64,000 bases of DNA from an uncultured Gammaproteobacteria bacterium (GCA_958295485.1 OY282354.1:62001-126000), one strand, 5' to 3'. Shown: positions 1 through 9,875, counted from the stretch's first letter. Numbers and translations are program-made. Notes: a model not told the origin generated them from the sequence alone.

Positions 1-844
1 CGAACATCTTTATGGTGCCGTCCGAGACATAGCGGGCAATAAACGGGTCCTTGAAGCTACCATCCTGAAAGCGAAGCACAAGACGCCCGTCTTCAGTGGG
101 CTTTGCCTCGACCTGACTTACTCCCGGCGCGCGCCGTCGCATCGCTTCGAGAACATGATTGAAACGCTCAGGATAATGTTTGTGTAGAAATCGGGCTACC
201 TGGGCGACATTATCGCCACGGTTGGACAGGTGTTCGGCATAACCGGCCTCGACGCTCGGACGGGCATCGCTGATGTGAAAATCGGAGATATGCCAGTTCT
301 CAATGAGACTCCTGAATTCCGAAACGATGCGAAATCCCCGGAATTGTCCCAGACCCTTGATGGCTAATATACTTGGGTCTTCCAATTCAAACTCCTCTCG
401 TTCCTGCTCTACATTGTCTTGGCCGTACACGGCTTCATTGGTGATGGCTGTCCCCTTCCCCCTGGAAAAATTCACAAAATGCCAAGCCGCCCCATAGCTC
501 CCGCGTTTGTAACGAAGGATTTCACGTTCGACAACAGGTCTTCCATCCTGCTGCGAGATGTTAAGGATATAAACAGCTAATCGTCCGCTGCTTTCCCGAA
601 ACTTTACCGTAATACCGATAGGACCGGATTCGCCCCGACTGACCAATTCCCCGAATCCACCACGCCGGGCGACCGCCTGGGCGACATTGTGACTCAGGGA
701 TTCTTTCAGAAAACTGAATACATCAAACAGGGTCGATTTTCCCGAACCATTGGCGCCGACAACAATGGTGAGCCGCGGCAAATTCGTCAATTTCGCAGCA
801 CGGAACAATCGGAAGTTCTTTATTTCCAGCGCTTCAATCCGCAC
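1..844 (-). CDS. AAA family ATPase (SMC/RecF-like), 3' end outside the window
   Basis: Reads leftwards off the window edge, so only the first 281 residues are visible. The start is a GTG at 844-842, five bases after the stop of the DUF1156 methylase, with GAGGAA of the methylase tail acting as ribosome binding site; translation is probably coupled. The N-terminus reads RIEALEIKNFRLF and is followed by Walker A GANGSGKST (about residues 30-38), the layout of single-protein SMC/RecF-like ATPases such as the COG4637 group. The Walker B and signature motifs lie outside the window. Relatives in defence loci often pair with a small nuclease or DUF4276 protein, which would lie beyond the left edge. 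Family assignment is good; role in the operon is inferred. Confidence 0.8.
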   Translation of the reverse strand, partial: MRIEALEIKNFRLFRAAKLTNLPRLTIVVGANGSGKSTLFDVFSFLKESLSHNVAQAVARRGGFGELVSRGESGPIGITVKFRESSGRLAVYILNISQQDGRPVVEREILRYKRGSYGAAWHFVNFSRGKGTAITNEAVYGQDNVEQEREEFELEDPSILAIKGLGQFRGFRIVSEFRSLIENWHISDFHISDARPSVEAGYAEHLSNRGDNVAQVARFLHKHYPERFNHVLEAMRRRAPGVSQVEAKPTEDGRLVLRFQDGSFKDPFIARYVSDGTIKMF

Positions 845-847
845 GAT

Positions 848-3748
848 CTATTCCTCATTAAACATGATGGTCTGCGCGAGTGGTGTTTGCTCTTTCGTTT
901 CTCTCGCCAAGCGGGTAATTTCAGGCCAACTCTGAACAAGGCCATTATACATCAAAGCATCTGCTGCTTGCTTCTTACGCTCGCAAACGGTGTAAAGGCG
1001 ATAACAGAGTTCGCGGGCGGTCTCAGCCCTGGAACCAAGCCCGACAGCAAGGGCGGCGGCGGCGCTTTCTCCGCCAGACTCAAGTGCGCGGGCCAAGTGA
1101 TGGACCATCTCCCAGGCGGTGAGCCTTGCGTCCGTCCGGGGGTCCCAATCGCCCGGCAATTCAGCAGGTTTCAGCAGTCGCACCTTGCCGCTCCTGGAGG
1201 AGAGAATCCCGGCCTCGACCAAGCCGGACACACTGGTGTTCTTCGCCTTCGAGAGCGTCTCGGCGACACCGTACTCGCCCTCGGCGAAGCCCTGTTGCTC
1301 GAACCACGCCAGCGCCCAACGGCTGTCTGCGTCGAAGTCGCCCTCCTGCTCGGCCAACGCCTCATCAAGGGTCTGGTTGATCAGCGCCAGCGCTTCGCGC
1401 ACCGACACCGTCCGGCCCTTAGCGTCAAGCACCTTGCCGTAGCGGGTATAGATCGCCATACCGGGGCCGATGGCGGCTTGGGCGAGGTCCACCGGCGCGA
1501 TGTTGCCGCGCTGGAGGTGGGTAAGGGCATCGGGCAACTCTTTCTTGAGCGCGGTGACGAACTCACGGCGCGTGGCGGTGGAGGCGTCAACGGGATGTTT
1601 GCGGCAAACGAGAACGATGCTGGAGGCGAGAGCGTTGGAGTCTATGCCTCTCATACGGTTGCTGAGTTCTGTTCGCATTGGCCAAGTGCCGGAGACAGAA
1701 AAACCAGAACAGATCACGGCATCGAGAAAGGTCTCCCAGCCAGTGCTCGCGATGCCAGTGTCGCCTTCCTGTTCCGACTGCTTGAAGGCGTAGTAGATGG
1801 TGACTGGGAACGCGGGATGCACCTGTTCAACAAGACGGTGCATCGCCCTCGTCATGCCGTTCACGAAAAACGCCTCGGCCTGTCTTTTGCCGCCGTGATG
1901 GTAGGGTACAGCGATCAGTTCCCCGGCTTTGGGCGCGGCGAGTGTGGCGAAGAGTTCGGGATAGGTTGATCTCAACGAACGACGCAACCAGATATAGAAG
2001 AAATCGGAGAGGTCGGCGTATCCGATGTTATCGTAGTAAGGGGGGTCGGTGGATACAATTTTATCAATGCTAATGGATTGAGAAGCTGCATCTTGTTGAC
2101 CCGCAAAACCACTGGGTTCAGTAGCTCTTGTCATGCCCTTGATTACCCCGTCAACAGCCACACCATAATCACCGGCAGCGCCAGCAAAGGGGTTTACATC
2201 AGGAAAGTCCCAAGTCATTGGAATTGCTTGACGCGCAAATACAGTAACGGTTTGTTCACGAATTGGCGTCCAACGAGCGATTGTACAGACCGTGTTTCCC
2301 ATGCGATCAAGAGCCAAGGCCAGATACACCCCAACCGCCTCCGCATAGGCCATGGCACCGGTTCCCCCATCAAATAGTAGTGTCTCATCGCTAGGCAGTC
2401 CAGCAGCCACCGCGTCTTGCAGTATCTGCTCGCGGGCCTTCTGCACCAAGTTGGAGAAAGTGGTCAGGGCGACCAATTGACGGGAGGTGAAGAGGTCGCG
2501 CCACTGAAGCATCCCATACGTTTGAATACAAAATCCAAGTGCCTTCTTTGGAAGTTCAGTTTCAGGCACCTCTTGCGGTTCAGCACTTTGTGCAAGGGCT
2601 TCCATCTCCAGTGACGGAGACAGATACACCCGTCCCCGATCACCTTGCGCAACAACCGCCATCAACCGCGCGCCCATCCGTCCTTCCCTACCCTCGGCCT
2701 TGATATAGTCGCCTGCTATCGGCGCGCCTGACATCAAACAGCGGAAATTCGCCCCGCGCCCCAGCTTAGTACCTGATGCGGGCGGGACGCCCACATTTCC
2801 GGGGGTGCCCATCTTCACCGTGAACCGGTAGCCGCCATTTTCAATTACCGGTTCGATGTACGCTTCCTTGCCCTTTTTCGTCGAGAGCATGAAGGTCGTA
2901 GCAAGCGGCATGTCCACATGGCGGAAGGCCGGGTTTGGGCTTTTCACCGTGCGCGCCCACAGCCAGGCAATGACGGTTAACTTGCGGCCCTCGTACCGCT
3001 TCAGGTCGGGCCGCTCCTGAACCGTCTCCGTCGTGACTTCGATCTTCGGATAGAGATGCCCGATCCGCTTCTTCGCCTCGTCGCGCATCCACTGACCATA
3101 GTACCGCACGTCCTCGGCCAACCCTTGCGCGCCCCGCCACACTGTGAGTGTCTTCTCTCCCCTGCCCTTCTCCTGCCACTCCGGGTTCACCGGCGGCTGC
3201 CCGGCGAACTTGGGCGGGATCTCGATCATTGCCTTGTTGATCAGCACTGCCACCGGGTTCAAATCGCTGGCGTGGGCCTCCAAGCCAAGCCGCTGCGCTT
3301 CCAGCGGCAACGCGCCGCCGCCCGCGAACGGGTCGTGGAAGGCCGGCAGCTTTTCGGAGTCGAACAGTTCGCCGGCGCGTGGGTGGTCAGTATTTTCCTT
3401 ACAGGTTCGCCGCCAATTTTCCCGGATGACGGCGCGGGCCTTTTCAAGCACTTGCTCGTTGGTGGTGTTCTCCCACTTCACCAATTCCTCGACGAGGTCG
3501 AACAGCCTCTGGCGCTCCTGTTCTTGCGCTTCCTCCGTTGGAAACAGGTCCGGCCAACTCGATGGGTCGTCCACCATCTGCGCAAAGATCACCGCTCGTG
3601 CCGCTGCCAGCGGCCGTCGTGCCCACCACAAGTGCAACGTGCTCGGATGTCCGTGCCGAATCGACTTCTCCCGCACCGACGCCGCGTTGATAGCATCCAA
3701 CGGCAACGCGACTTCAATAAGCTTCTTGCGGTACGATGGCGGTTCCAT
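848..3748 (-). CDS. DUF1156 adenine-type DNA methyltransferase (PglXI-like)
   Basis: 966 residues. The N-terminus (residues 6-50, with [14 protein letters not shown] and [13 protein letters not shown]) is the DUF1156 signature. An AdoMet-binding motif [14 protein letters not shown], is at about 139-151, and the catalytic DPPYYDN motif of amino-methyltransferases at about 568-574. These fit the COG1743 methylases that modify adenine in phage-defence loci; in type 3 BREX the homologue is called PglXI. It is the fifth reading frame of a minus-strand cluster headed by a DUF3883 helicase. It would be expected to mark host DNA as self. BREX membership cannot be claimed because neither PglZ nor BrxC is visible. 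Family assignment is strong. Confidence 0.9.
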   Translation of the reverse strand: MEPPSYRKKLIEVALPLDAINAASVREKSIRHGHPSTLHLWWARRPLAAARAVIFAQMVDDPSSWPDLFPTEEAQEQERQRLFDLVEELVKWENTTNEQVLEKARAVIRENWRRTCKENTDHPRAGELFDSEKLPAFHDPFAGGGALPLEAQRLGLEAHASDLNPVAVLINKAMIEIPPKFAGQPPVNPEWQEKGRGEKTLTVWRGAQGLAEDVRYYGQWMRDEAKKRIGHLYPKIEVTTETVQERPDLKRYEGRKLTVIAWLWARTVKSPNPAFRHVDMPLATTFMLSTKKGKEAYIEPVIENGGYRFTVKMGTPGNVGVPPASGTKLGRGANFRCLMSGAPIAGDYIKAEGREGRMGARLMAVVAQGDRGRVYLSPSLEMEALAQSAEPQEVPETELPKKALGFCIQTYGMLQWRDLFTSRQLVALTTFSNLVQKAREQILQDAVAAGLPSDETLLFDGGTGAMAYAEAVGVYLALALDRMGNTVCTIARWTPIREQTVTVFARQAIPMTWDFPDVNPFAGAAGDYGVAVDGVIKGMTRATEPSGFAGQQDAASQSISIDKIVSTDPPYYDNIGYADLSDFFYIWLRRSLRSTYPELFATLAAPKAGELIAVPYHHGGKRQAEAFFVNGMTRAMHRLVEQVHPAFPVTIYYAFKQSEQEGDTGIASTGWETFLDAVICSGFSVSGTWPMRTELSNRMRGIDSNALASSIVLVCRKHPVDASTATRREFVTALKKELPDALTHLQRGNIAPVDLAQAAIGPGMAIYTRYGKVLDAKGRTVSVREALALINQTLDEALAEQEGDFDADSRWALAWFEQQGFAEGEYGVAETLSKAKNTSVSGLVEAGILSSRSGKVRLLKPAELPGDWDPRTDARLTAWEMVHHLARALESGGESAAAALAVGLGSRAETARELCYRLYTVCERKKQAADALMYNGLVQSWPEITRLARETKEQTPLAQTIMFNEE

Positions 3749-3763
3749 TCAGAACCTCGAAAT

Positions 3764-4012
3764 TCAATTCTCAGAACCCATGTTCTCAAATCTGGCTTCT
3801 ATCTCGGAAAACAGCGAAGCCGCAGTATCAAGAATTTCGGCGGCAAGTGTAGTGTCATTTTCCGCCCAGGACGATACAAGATGTCTAGCGACAGGTGCCT
3901 TCCATCCTTTCGGCAGGTCGATCTTCTGACTCTCAGCAGCGGTCTTAATCTGACTCGGCCCACTGTCATCAATATTACGGAAATTTTGAACGCGAAACCG
4001 AACTGCTTTCAT
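3764..4012 (-). pseudogene. 82-aa relic with OLD/AAA ATPase N-terminus
   Basis: The first 18 residues (MKAVRFRVQNFRNIDDSG) are the beta-strand start of OLD-type AAA ATPases, which normally lead within about 15 residues into a Walker A loop. Here the frame jumps straight into about 60 residues ending RFENMGSEN with no nucleotide-binding motif. The simplest reading is an in-frame internal deletion that joined the ATPase start to its last part, or a fusion to another tail. It ends 15 bases before the DUF1156 methylase start and could still be translated. It might alternatively be a genuine small protein, but the truncated ATPase start argues against this. Confidence 0.5.
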
Positions 4013-4074
4013 ACCATAACTCTCCTATTTGGTTCTCTCGAGCCACCGGCGCTTCCTTTGCCAATCATCCCGGG

Positions 4075-4193
4075 TTGAGGGTGCACCCACTGCATATGTA
4101 GCGTTGACAGATGCCCATGTTGAATCGACTTCTCCCGCACAGACACAACGTTGATAGCGCCAAGGGTAACACAACTTCGATAAGCTGCTTACA
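4075..4193 (-). pseudogene. Decayed second copy of the DUF1156 methylase N-terminus
   Basis: On the minus strand the bases from about 4193 to 4075 align with the start of the DUF1156 gene at about 3730-3610. One frame gives KQLIEVVLPLA against [11 protein letters not shown]. After a one-base deletion the next frame gives sequence matching [17 protein letters not shown], including HLSTLHMQW. No start codon or continuing frame survives. It is a diverged fragment of a second DUF1156-type gene rather than a recent copy. It lies between the protease and the 82-aa relic, so the operon has lost or exchanged a methylase here. Boundaries are approximate. Confidence 0.7.
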
Positions 4194-4214
4194 AAGGGCT
4201 ATCAAGAAGCAGGC

Positions 4215-5228
4215 CTAATCTGGGGCGGGGCCTGGGACAGGCTGGTTCAGAGTCAAAGTGACTCCTGCCGGCTGACCGGGAGCGACACCTACCTGAGACG
4301 CTGGTCGGGGTGAAACAACGTGATGCTTGATAAACGCTCGGCCGGTATGGTTCTCAACGATTTTCGCCGCTGAGGTACTAGTGAACGTGTGCGTCGTTGC
4401 ATGAAATACTGAAAGGCTTAAATCTTGCAATTTCTCATCGTCTTCCAGTCGACATACTTTAAGGTGCTCTTCAATGACATCCCGCGATATATGCCGGCTA
4501 TGGCTTTTGAATTCCTGATGATCCGCCAACCAAGTGGCAACCAATTCCGCTTTTTCGCTTCGGTCATCCAACTGGTTGAACATATAGGTCTCCAACCATG
4601 TCTTTACCAGTTCCTTGGACATGTCAAGCGCTGTTTCACAGCGCTTCAGTAGATCCGGCCCGTACTGACTCAGCATTGGCAACCAAGCCGACAACTTAGC
4701 CGGGTCGGCGCACTCTTTCTGAGCTTTGTCGAATTGGTCCAGGATTGTCTGGGCTGGCGCCAATCGCTTGCCCAGAGGAGTCGAAAGCAGAATCTGCGGA
4801 TCGGTTGGCCCAAGAAACGAGTGCTTGCCGAGTACGATTTCATCCGCGGCACAGGAAATCATGGTCGCCGCTGACATGGCAAGTTGTGGCACGATAACCC
4901 GGATCTCGGAAAAGCGGGTCCGTAGATAGGAGACAATGGCTTCCGCCGCCTCGGGAGAACCCCCCGGGCTGTGCAGGATCAGGTCGAGGGCAGACCCCTC
5001 CAAACCCTGGGTGACCTCCATAAGCGCATGGACATCCTCATCACCGATTGAGACCAACTCTTGTGGCGCTTCCTTCTGCAGCCATCCCGAAGCATAAAGA
5101 ATGATATTCCGCTTTGTGTAGTTATGGAGCTTATGTAAATATTTTCGACGGGTACCGTCAAAATCCGATTTTTTACCCTGTGCTGTTGTCTGTTGAAGTT
5201 CCTTGAGAATTTCGCTCCAAATAGGCAT
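4215..5228 (-). CDS. SDH/SppA-type (ClpP-crotonase fold) serine protease
   Basis: 337 residues, no signal peptide, so cytoplasmic. Residues 80-145 have the ClpP/SppA core: LILHSPGGSPEAAEAI (83-98) forms the oxyanion region, the nucleophile is probably Ser119 in AMSAATM, and GKHSFLGPTDPQ (134-145) is the matching C-terminal part of the site. This pattern is that of the SDH_sah (serine dehydrogenase proteinase) family. The C-terminal 40 residues are Pro/Gly/Val-rich and look flexible. The gene follows the small 70-aa gene by 21 bases and belongs to the helicase-methylase operon, which suggests regulated proteolysis within a defence system. The substrate is unknown. Confidence 0.8.
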   Translation of the reverse strand: MPIWSEILKELQQTTAQGKKSDFDGTRRKYLHKLHNYTKRNIILYASGWLQKEAPQELVSIGDEDVHALMEVTQGLEGSALDLILHSPGGSPEAAEAIVSYLRTRFSEIRVIVPQLAMSAATMISCAADEIVLGKHSFLGPTDPQILLSTPLGKRLAPAQTILDQFDKAQKECADPAKLSAWLPMLSQYGPDLLKRCETALDMSKELVKTWLETYMFNQLDDRSEKAELVATWLADHQEFKSHSRHISRDVIEEHLKVCRLEDDEKLQDLSLSVFHATTHTFTSTSAAKIVENHTGRAFIKHHVVSPRPASQVGVAPGQPAGVTLTLNQPVPGPAPD

Positions 5229-5249
5229 GTAAGCCTCCCTGTAAATAAA

Positions 5250-5462
5250 TTACGCCATGTTTGCATGATCAGTGGTGATTATCTGTCCCGGTTCTTTCGT
5301 CGCTAATCGGTACGGGTCCAGTCCTCGGTCCGCCTTTTCCCAACTCTGGAATACTTCCATAAATTCCCGTACGCCGGGACGCGCCAGCGCCGCTTCGAGC
5401 ATGGCATCCTTTGCTTGCTCGCGCTTGGAAACTTTACTCTTTGCTGTATGTTTCTTGCTCAT
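5250..5462 (-). CDS. Small basic protein upstream of the SDH protease
   Basis: I place the start at the ATG at 5462 (MSKKHTAKSKVSKREQ), because AGGAGCAGGTC stands just upstream; a longer frame starts at 5513 without a comparable site. The 70-residue product has a Lys-rich N-terminus and a middle section with AMLEAALARPGVREFMEVFQ, then an acidic helix-like stretch. I do not recognise a named family. It is 21 bases upstream of the protease and probably co-translated with it, so a partner, substrate or adaptor role is possible but unproven. Confidence 0.55.
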   Translation of the reverse strand: MSKKHTAKSKVSKREQAKDAMLEAALARPGVREFMEVFQSWEKADRGLDPYRLATKEPGQIITTDHANMA

Positions 5463-5580
5463 GACCTGCTCCTGCACCTCAAGGTTTTTGATGCTTTTGA
5501 CCGAATTATACACCTGAACCAGGTTTTTATCTGTCTTAATGTCAACCCAAAGCAGAAATGCCCCTTTTTGACCTGACGCT

Positions 5581-5598
5581 GTAACCCGGCTGGGTTAC
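5581..5598. other. Short perfect hairpin in the gap between helicase and small gene
   Basis: GTAACCC and GGGTTAC form a 7-bp stem with a GGCT loop, in the 188-bp gap (5514-5701) after the helicase. No T-run follows on either strand, so it is not a standard intrinsic terminator. It may be an operator or part of a processing site. The rest of the gap includes a G-rich run at about 5650-5670 and no gene. Confidence 0.35.
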
Positions 5599-5701
5599 AA
5601 TGCCAGCCAAGGCAGGGTTGTTGTAGAAATCAGCGCCTTTGCCCCTGACCATCCCCTTGGGGGCGGCGGGGGGGTGGGATGCCCGCGCTCCCAGGTGGCG
5701 G

Positions 5702-8700
5702 TTACGACGGTCTTTCCGCCCGCGCCAGTAGTTCCGTGAAATCGTAGTTGACGCTGGTTACGCCGAAGTCCGGTTCCCGGTGGAAGGGTTGGCGAACGTA
5801 GTGGACCTGGTATTCGTCTCCATCCTGAAATTCCACGATGCCGAGGATGTAGTCCTGCGGCCTGTTCAGGGAGTACAGTATTTCGTTGCGCGTCACGGTA
5901 ATCGTCGATGCGCCGCTGATCCGCCCTTTGACCTCGATGAAACGCAGCCTGCCGGTATTCGGTACCCGGCTTTCGATGTCGTAGCCCAACTTCTCGAACT
6001 CACGGTCGGTCGGGTCGAAGCCGAGACCTCGTTCGACCTCCATGACGATGGCGCGCGCCCTCGCCGCGGAGGCCTGGGTATCCACGACCGGCGCCTGGGG
6101 TATCGCCTCAACGCTTCGCCGCGCGTCAATCAGCCCTTTTGGCACGATCAGCACGCCGCCTGACACTACCGGCGGTAGCGGCGAGATTTGCGCTTCCAAC
6201 TTCAGTTCTTCGAGCCGCTTTTGCAGTCGCGCCTCTAATGTATCCGCCCGCTTGCGCGCCTCGCCGGAGTTCAATCGGGCGCCGGTCTTGCCGGCCTGTT
6301 CCTGTAACTTGAGTTCTTCGGCGCGATGGTCCCAGTAGGTTATCTCCTTGGTCAGTCGATCCTTGACTGCCGCCTCGGTTTTCTTGATTAATGCAAGTTT
6401 TGTCCCGCGAACCTCTGCCAAATGTTCCGGGACGGCATTTGCTACGGCGTAACCCTGTGCCTGCTTTTCCATATCCCTGTCAATCCAGGCGCACTCCGGG
6501 CTATCGAGGATCGTCTCGGCTGCCGGATCGTTGTCAGTCAGGGGCCGGTAGTCCAGGTAGGGCGCATAGTGCATATGGCGGGTCGCGGCATCGGCATCGA
6601 GTTCCACATAGAGAATGCGTTTTGAAATAACGCGGCGGTCGCCCTGGCGGGTGAGGCTGGCGTCCTGGATGGCATGTTCGAGGTAGAAGAGCACGCGTGG
6701 CTTGGCGCTATCATCACGCTCGTCAACCAATATGGCGCCCCGTTTCAGCAGGTCGCGATGCCGCTCGAGGGTCAAGTCGATTACGGAGTCGAGCAACGGA
6801 TGTCCCGGACAGACGAACGCCGCCAGTGGTTCGCCCGGCGGCGCGATTAGCGACTTCTCAAAGGCGATGCGCTCATACCGGGCAAGCGCCGGCCCGCCAA
6901 TCCCTATCAAGCGGTCCCGGTTACGCACCGGCGCGGGCACATGGGTGACCTGGTATCGCTTCGGTTCACGCTGTTTAACCGACCCGCCAAGATGCCGGAA
7001 CGCCTCCCGGAAAAACGACTCGATATAATGGGGTTGCAGACGACGCGCTTCGGCCCGTTCCATTTCCTCGCGGATGCGATATACGCGGCTCGCGTCCATG
7101 GTGTCATGGACTAAAGCGTGTTCTTCGAGCAAGTCCTGAAGGCGGGTGTGCTCAAGCGCGTGTTCAACCACGGCGGCAAGACGCGCGCGAACCTCTGGCT
7201 GTTCTCCATAACGTATCGCCTCCAGGAGCAGTTCTCGCAGGGATTGTCCCTCGAAATGAAGTTTGCCAAGCACGTCGAATACCTGCCCGCCCAGGGTCTG
7301 GCGCGCCTGCTCCAGCTTGTCCAGCAAGGTCCGATAGACGTCGCCCTCTCGGGTTTCATCCGCGACCAAATTCCAGAGATGACAAACTTCGGTTTGGCCG
7401 ATACGGTGAATGCGACCGAAGCGTTGCTCCAGGCGGTTGGGATTCCAGGGCAGGTCGTAATTCACCATCAGGTGAGCGCGTTGCAGGTTGATGCCTTCGC
7501 CGGCCGCATCCGTTGCGAGCAGTACTTGCACTTCGGGATCATGCTGGAAGGCTTCCTGGGCCTTGAGTCTGTCCTTACGGCCCATGCTGCCGTGAATCTG
7601 GACAACAGACTGCTCGCGCCCCATCAAGGTCGTGATTCGCCCCCGCAGATAACTCAACGTATCCCGGTGCTCCGTGAAGATAACTAATTTCTGCCGAGGC
7701 GATGATACCGGTTGGGGAAGCTCGCCGGCGCCGTAGGGAATATCAGGCTCTGCAATCTGCCCGGCGAGGCCCCCTGCCCTGAAAACTTCGCCCAACAGGT
7801 TTGCAAGTTCACGCCACTTCGTATCGGCGCCGCTTTGGCGAACTCCAAGCGCAAGACCTTCCAAGGTCTTGAGCGTTTCGATCTCAGCCTTCAGTTCAGT
7901 GATTGATCGCGCCGCCGTGGCTTGGTCGACTACTTCTTCCTCAGCAGCCTCGAGCTCTTCTCCGGGCGCATCATCAAGGTCCTCAATATCCTCCAGGTCA
8001 AATTCCAGCCTTGTAGAAGCAGGCCCAGCGGTAACTTGACTGCCGCGTTGCAGCGTCTCAAGCTCCCGTAGCCGACTCTCCAGCCGCTTGCGACGGCGTT
8101 GCAGTGATTGATGGATGGCCTCAGGCGATGACGCGAGCCGCCGTTGCAGGATGGTCAGGGCAAAACCGACAGTGCCGGCGCGCTTGTCGTTTTTCAGCGC
8201 CTCGGCGCGATTGAATTCTTCGCGCACATATTCGGTAACGGCCTTGTAAAGCCGGGCCTCCGCCTCCGACAGTTTGTAGAGAACCGTATAGGCAATGCGC
8301 TCCGGGAAAAGGGGCGTGCCGTTAAACTTGAGCAGGTTCTCTTTCACCATACGTCGCATCAGGTCGGAGACATCAGCTACATGAACGCCATCGCGAAAAC
8401 GTCCTTCAAAGCGGTCACCGTCGATAAGCGCCATGAAGAGCTGAAAGTCTTCTTCCTTCCCGTTGTGCGGCGTGGCCGTCATCAACAGGAAATGGCGGGT
8501 AAGACTCGACAGGAGTTGCCCCAGCCGGTACCGCTTTGTGTACTTGATCTCCCCGCCAAAGAACGTCGCCGACATCTTGTGGGCCTCGTCGCATACCACG
8601 AGGTCCCAGCGGCAGTCCGGGGCCTGCAACTTCTGCTGTATATCTTCGTTGCGAGAAAGTTTATCCAGGCGGGCGATGACGAGATCGGTCTCCAGGAACC

Positions 8701-9280
8701 AGTTGCCGGTGTGGGCGGCTTCCAATTTATCGTTGGTCAGGATTTCAAAGGGCAGTTGGAAACGGCGGTAGAGTTCATCCTGCCATTGTTCCGCAAGGCT
8801 GCCGGGGCACACGACCAGGCAGCGCTGGAGGTCACCCCGGGCGACCAACTCCTTGATGAGAAGCCCCGCCATGATCGTCTTGCCGGCGCCCGGATCATCG
8901 GCGAGCAAAAAGCGAAGTGGTTGGCGGGGCAACATGGATTCATAGACGGCGGTGATCTGGTGCGGCAACGGCTCGATGTCCGAGGTATGGACGGCAAGCA
9001 CGGGGTCGAACAGGTAAGCAAGCCGGATGCGTTGCGCCTCGGAAACCAGGCGGAATAACGCGCCGTCACCGTCAAAACTCCATGGGCGGCCAACTTCCAT
9101 GAGCTCGAGGCGGGATTCATCCTGACGATACAAAAGCTCATTGGCGACTTTTCCGGCCGCTGTCTTATAAGTCAACTCAAGCGCCTCTGAGCCGAACCAC
9201 TGCACGTTGACAACGGTAACGAGCCCATCAGACAGAACACCGCTTATTGCAGCGTTGGGTCGGAGGTCTTCCAGCTTCAT
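5702..9280 (-). CDS. SNF2/SF2 helicase with C-terminal DUF3883
   Basis: 1192 residues. Walker A is DDPGAGKTI at about 128-136, the DEAH box at 231-234, motif III follows as MTATPHNGKEED, and motif VI is RFGRIHRIGQ, typical of SNF2-like translocases. A charged coiled region with many Arg/Glu lies at about 400-470 and another at 975-1035. The last 120 residues (VERGLGFDPTDREFEKLGYDIES, then RFIEVKGR) form a DUF3883 domain, which resembles nuclease-type folds and is common in defence helicases (DrmD/BrxHII-like). It is the first gene of the minus-strand operon and should act as the DNA-translocating module. Helicase identity is firm; system identity is open. Confidence 0.9.
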   Translation of the reverse strand: MKLEDLRPNAAISGVLSDGLVTVVNVQWFGSEALELTYKTAAGKVANELLYRQDESRLELMEVGRPWSFDGDGALFRLVSEAQRIRLAYLFDPVLAVHTSDIEPLPHQITAVYESMLPRQPLRFLLADDPGAGKTIMAGLLIKELVARGDLQRCLVVCPGSLAEQWQDELYRRFQLPFEILTNDKLEAAHTGNWFLETDLVIARLDKLSRNEDIQQKLQAPDCRWDLVVCDEAHKMSATFFGGEIKYTKRYRLGQLLSSLTRHFLLMTATPHNGKEEDFQLFMALIDGDRFEGRFRDGVHVADVSDLMRRMVKENLLKFNGTPLFPERIAYTVLYKLSEAEARLYKAVTEYVREEFNRAEALKNDKRAGTVGFALTILQRRLASSPEAIHQSLQRRRKRLESRLRELETLQRGSQVTAGPASTRLEFDLEDIEDLDDAPGEELEAAEEEVVDQATAARSITELKAEIETLKTLEGLALGVRQSGADTKWRELANLLGEVFRAGGLAGQIAEPDIPYGAGELPQPVSSPRQKLVIFTEHRDTLSYLRGRITTLMGREQSVVQIHGSMGRKDRLKAQEAFQHDPEVQVLLATDAAGEGINLQRAHLMVNYDLPWNPNRLEQRFGRIHRIGQTEVCHLWNLVADETREGDVYRTLLDKLEQARQTLGGQVFDVLGKLHFEGQSLRELLLEAIRYGEQPEVRARLAAVVEHALEHTRLQDLLEEHALVHDTMDASRVYRIREEMERAEARRLQPHYIESFFREAFRHLGGSVKQREPKRYQVTHVPAPVRNRDRLIGIGGPALARYERIAFEKSLIAPPGEPLAAFVCPGHPLLDSVIDLTLERHRDLLKRGAILVDERDDSAKPRVLFYLEHAIQDASLTRQGDRRVISKRILYVELDADAATRHMHYAPYLDYRPLTDNDPAAETILDSPECAWIDRDMEKQAQGYAVANAVPEHLAEVRGTKLALIKKTEAAVKDRLTKEITYWDHRAEELKLQEQAGKTGARLNSGEARKRADTLEARLQKRLEELKLEAQISPLPPVVSGGVLIVPKGLIDARRSVEAIPQAPVVDTQASAARARAIVMEVERGLGFDPTDREFEKLGYDIESRVPNTGRLRFIEVKGRISGASTITVTRNEILYSLNRPQDYILGIVEFQDGDEYQVHYVRQPFHREPDFGVTSVNYDFTELLARAERPS

Positions 9281-9396
9281 GTTCTGTTCCAGTCCCTCAC
9301 TAGAAAAGCGGCGAATTTCCTTGCGATCCCTGTATCCAATTCAGACGTTTTCCCTGTTTTCTCCCTGATTGACGCCGCAAGACGCTTTAATAATGC

Positions 9397-9873
9397 TCAA
9401 GGCGCTACTTCGCTTGGCGCGTCTTCATAAGGAACGATTTTTTTGACTTCGAGTATCAGGCGCTTGATCTTCCAGCCGTCGGCGGCGCGGACGAAATCGC
9501 ATTCGTAGGTGGCGGCCAGCCAGTTGCTCTCCTCCTTGCCTGCGTCTCCGCGCATGGTTGTCAGTTCCCACAGCCACCAGAAGGCATGGGCCGAGTTGAG
9601 ATCGTCCGCGATATCAATGATTGGAGAGACCGGAAAGTGCAAGGACCAGACGATCATTTCCTGGCCGATTTTCGACAACTCTTCGGCGATGACGTCCCTG
9701 CCGGTGAATTTTCCAAAACCTTTCGCTTCCCAGACGGCATCTTCCGCCAATAGTTGGCGCATCTGGTCGGGGTTGTTTTGATCATCCCCTGCCCTTGCAT
9801 ACTTGGCAATGACGGTTCTGATGTTTTCAGTTGCCGTCAGCCAGGCGACTTGTCGTTCAAGGTCGGTAGTCAT
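9397..9873 (-). CDS. SnoaL-like (NTF2 fold) protein
   Basis: 158 residues with the SnoaL_4 pattern: an N-terminal helix (RQVAWLTATENIRTVIAKYARAGD), a loop with LLAEDAVWEAKGFGKFTGRD, and a C-terminal sheet ending in DGWKIKRLILEVK. Proteins of this fold are small cyclases, isomerases or beta subunits of ring-hydroxylating oxygenases. It starts two bases after the 113-aa gene and is the last gene of the Rieske operon, so it is probably an accessory or small subunit of that oxygenase. Function beyond this is inference. Confidence 0.75.
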   Translation of the reverse strand: MTTDLERQVAWLTATENIRTVIAKYARAGDDQNNPDQMRQLLAEDAVWEAKGFGKFTGRDVIAEELSKIGQEMIVWSLHFPVSPIIDIADDLNSAHAFWWLWELTTMRGDAGKEESNWLAATYECDFVRAADGWKIKRLILEVKKIVPYEDAPSEVAP

Positions 9874-9875
9874 TA

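Noticed and set aside
689..1969. 426-codon open frame antisense to the DUF1156 methylase
   Set aside because: It is the shadow of a GC-rich gene with strong methylase motifs on the other strand; its translation has no recognisable domain.
3056..4078. 340-codon plus-strand frame
   Set aside because: Antisense to the methylase N-terminus and relics; composition is Arg/Pro/Leu-rich and no motif is present.
1..9280. Complete type 3 BREX system
   Set aside because: Only the methylase and helicase resemble BREX parts; PglZ, BrxC, BrxA and BrxF are not visible, and an SDH protease is not a BREX component.
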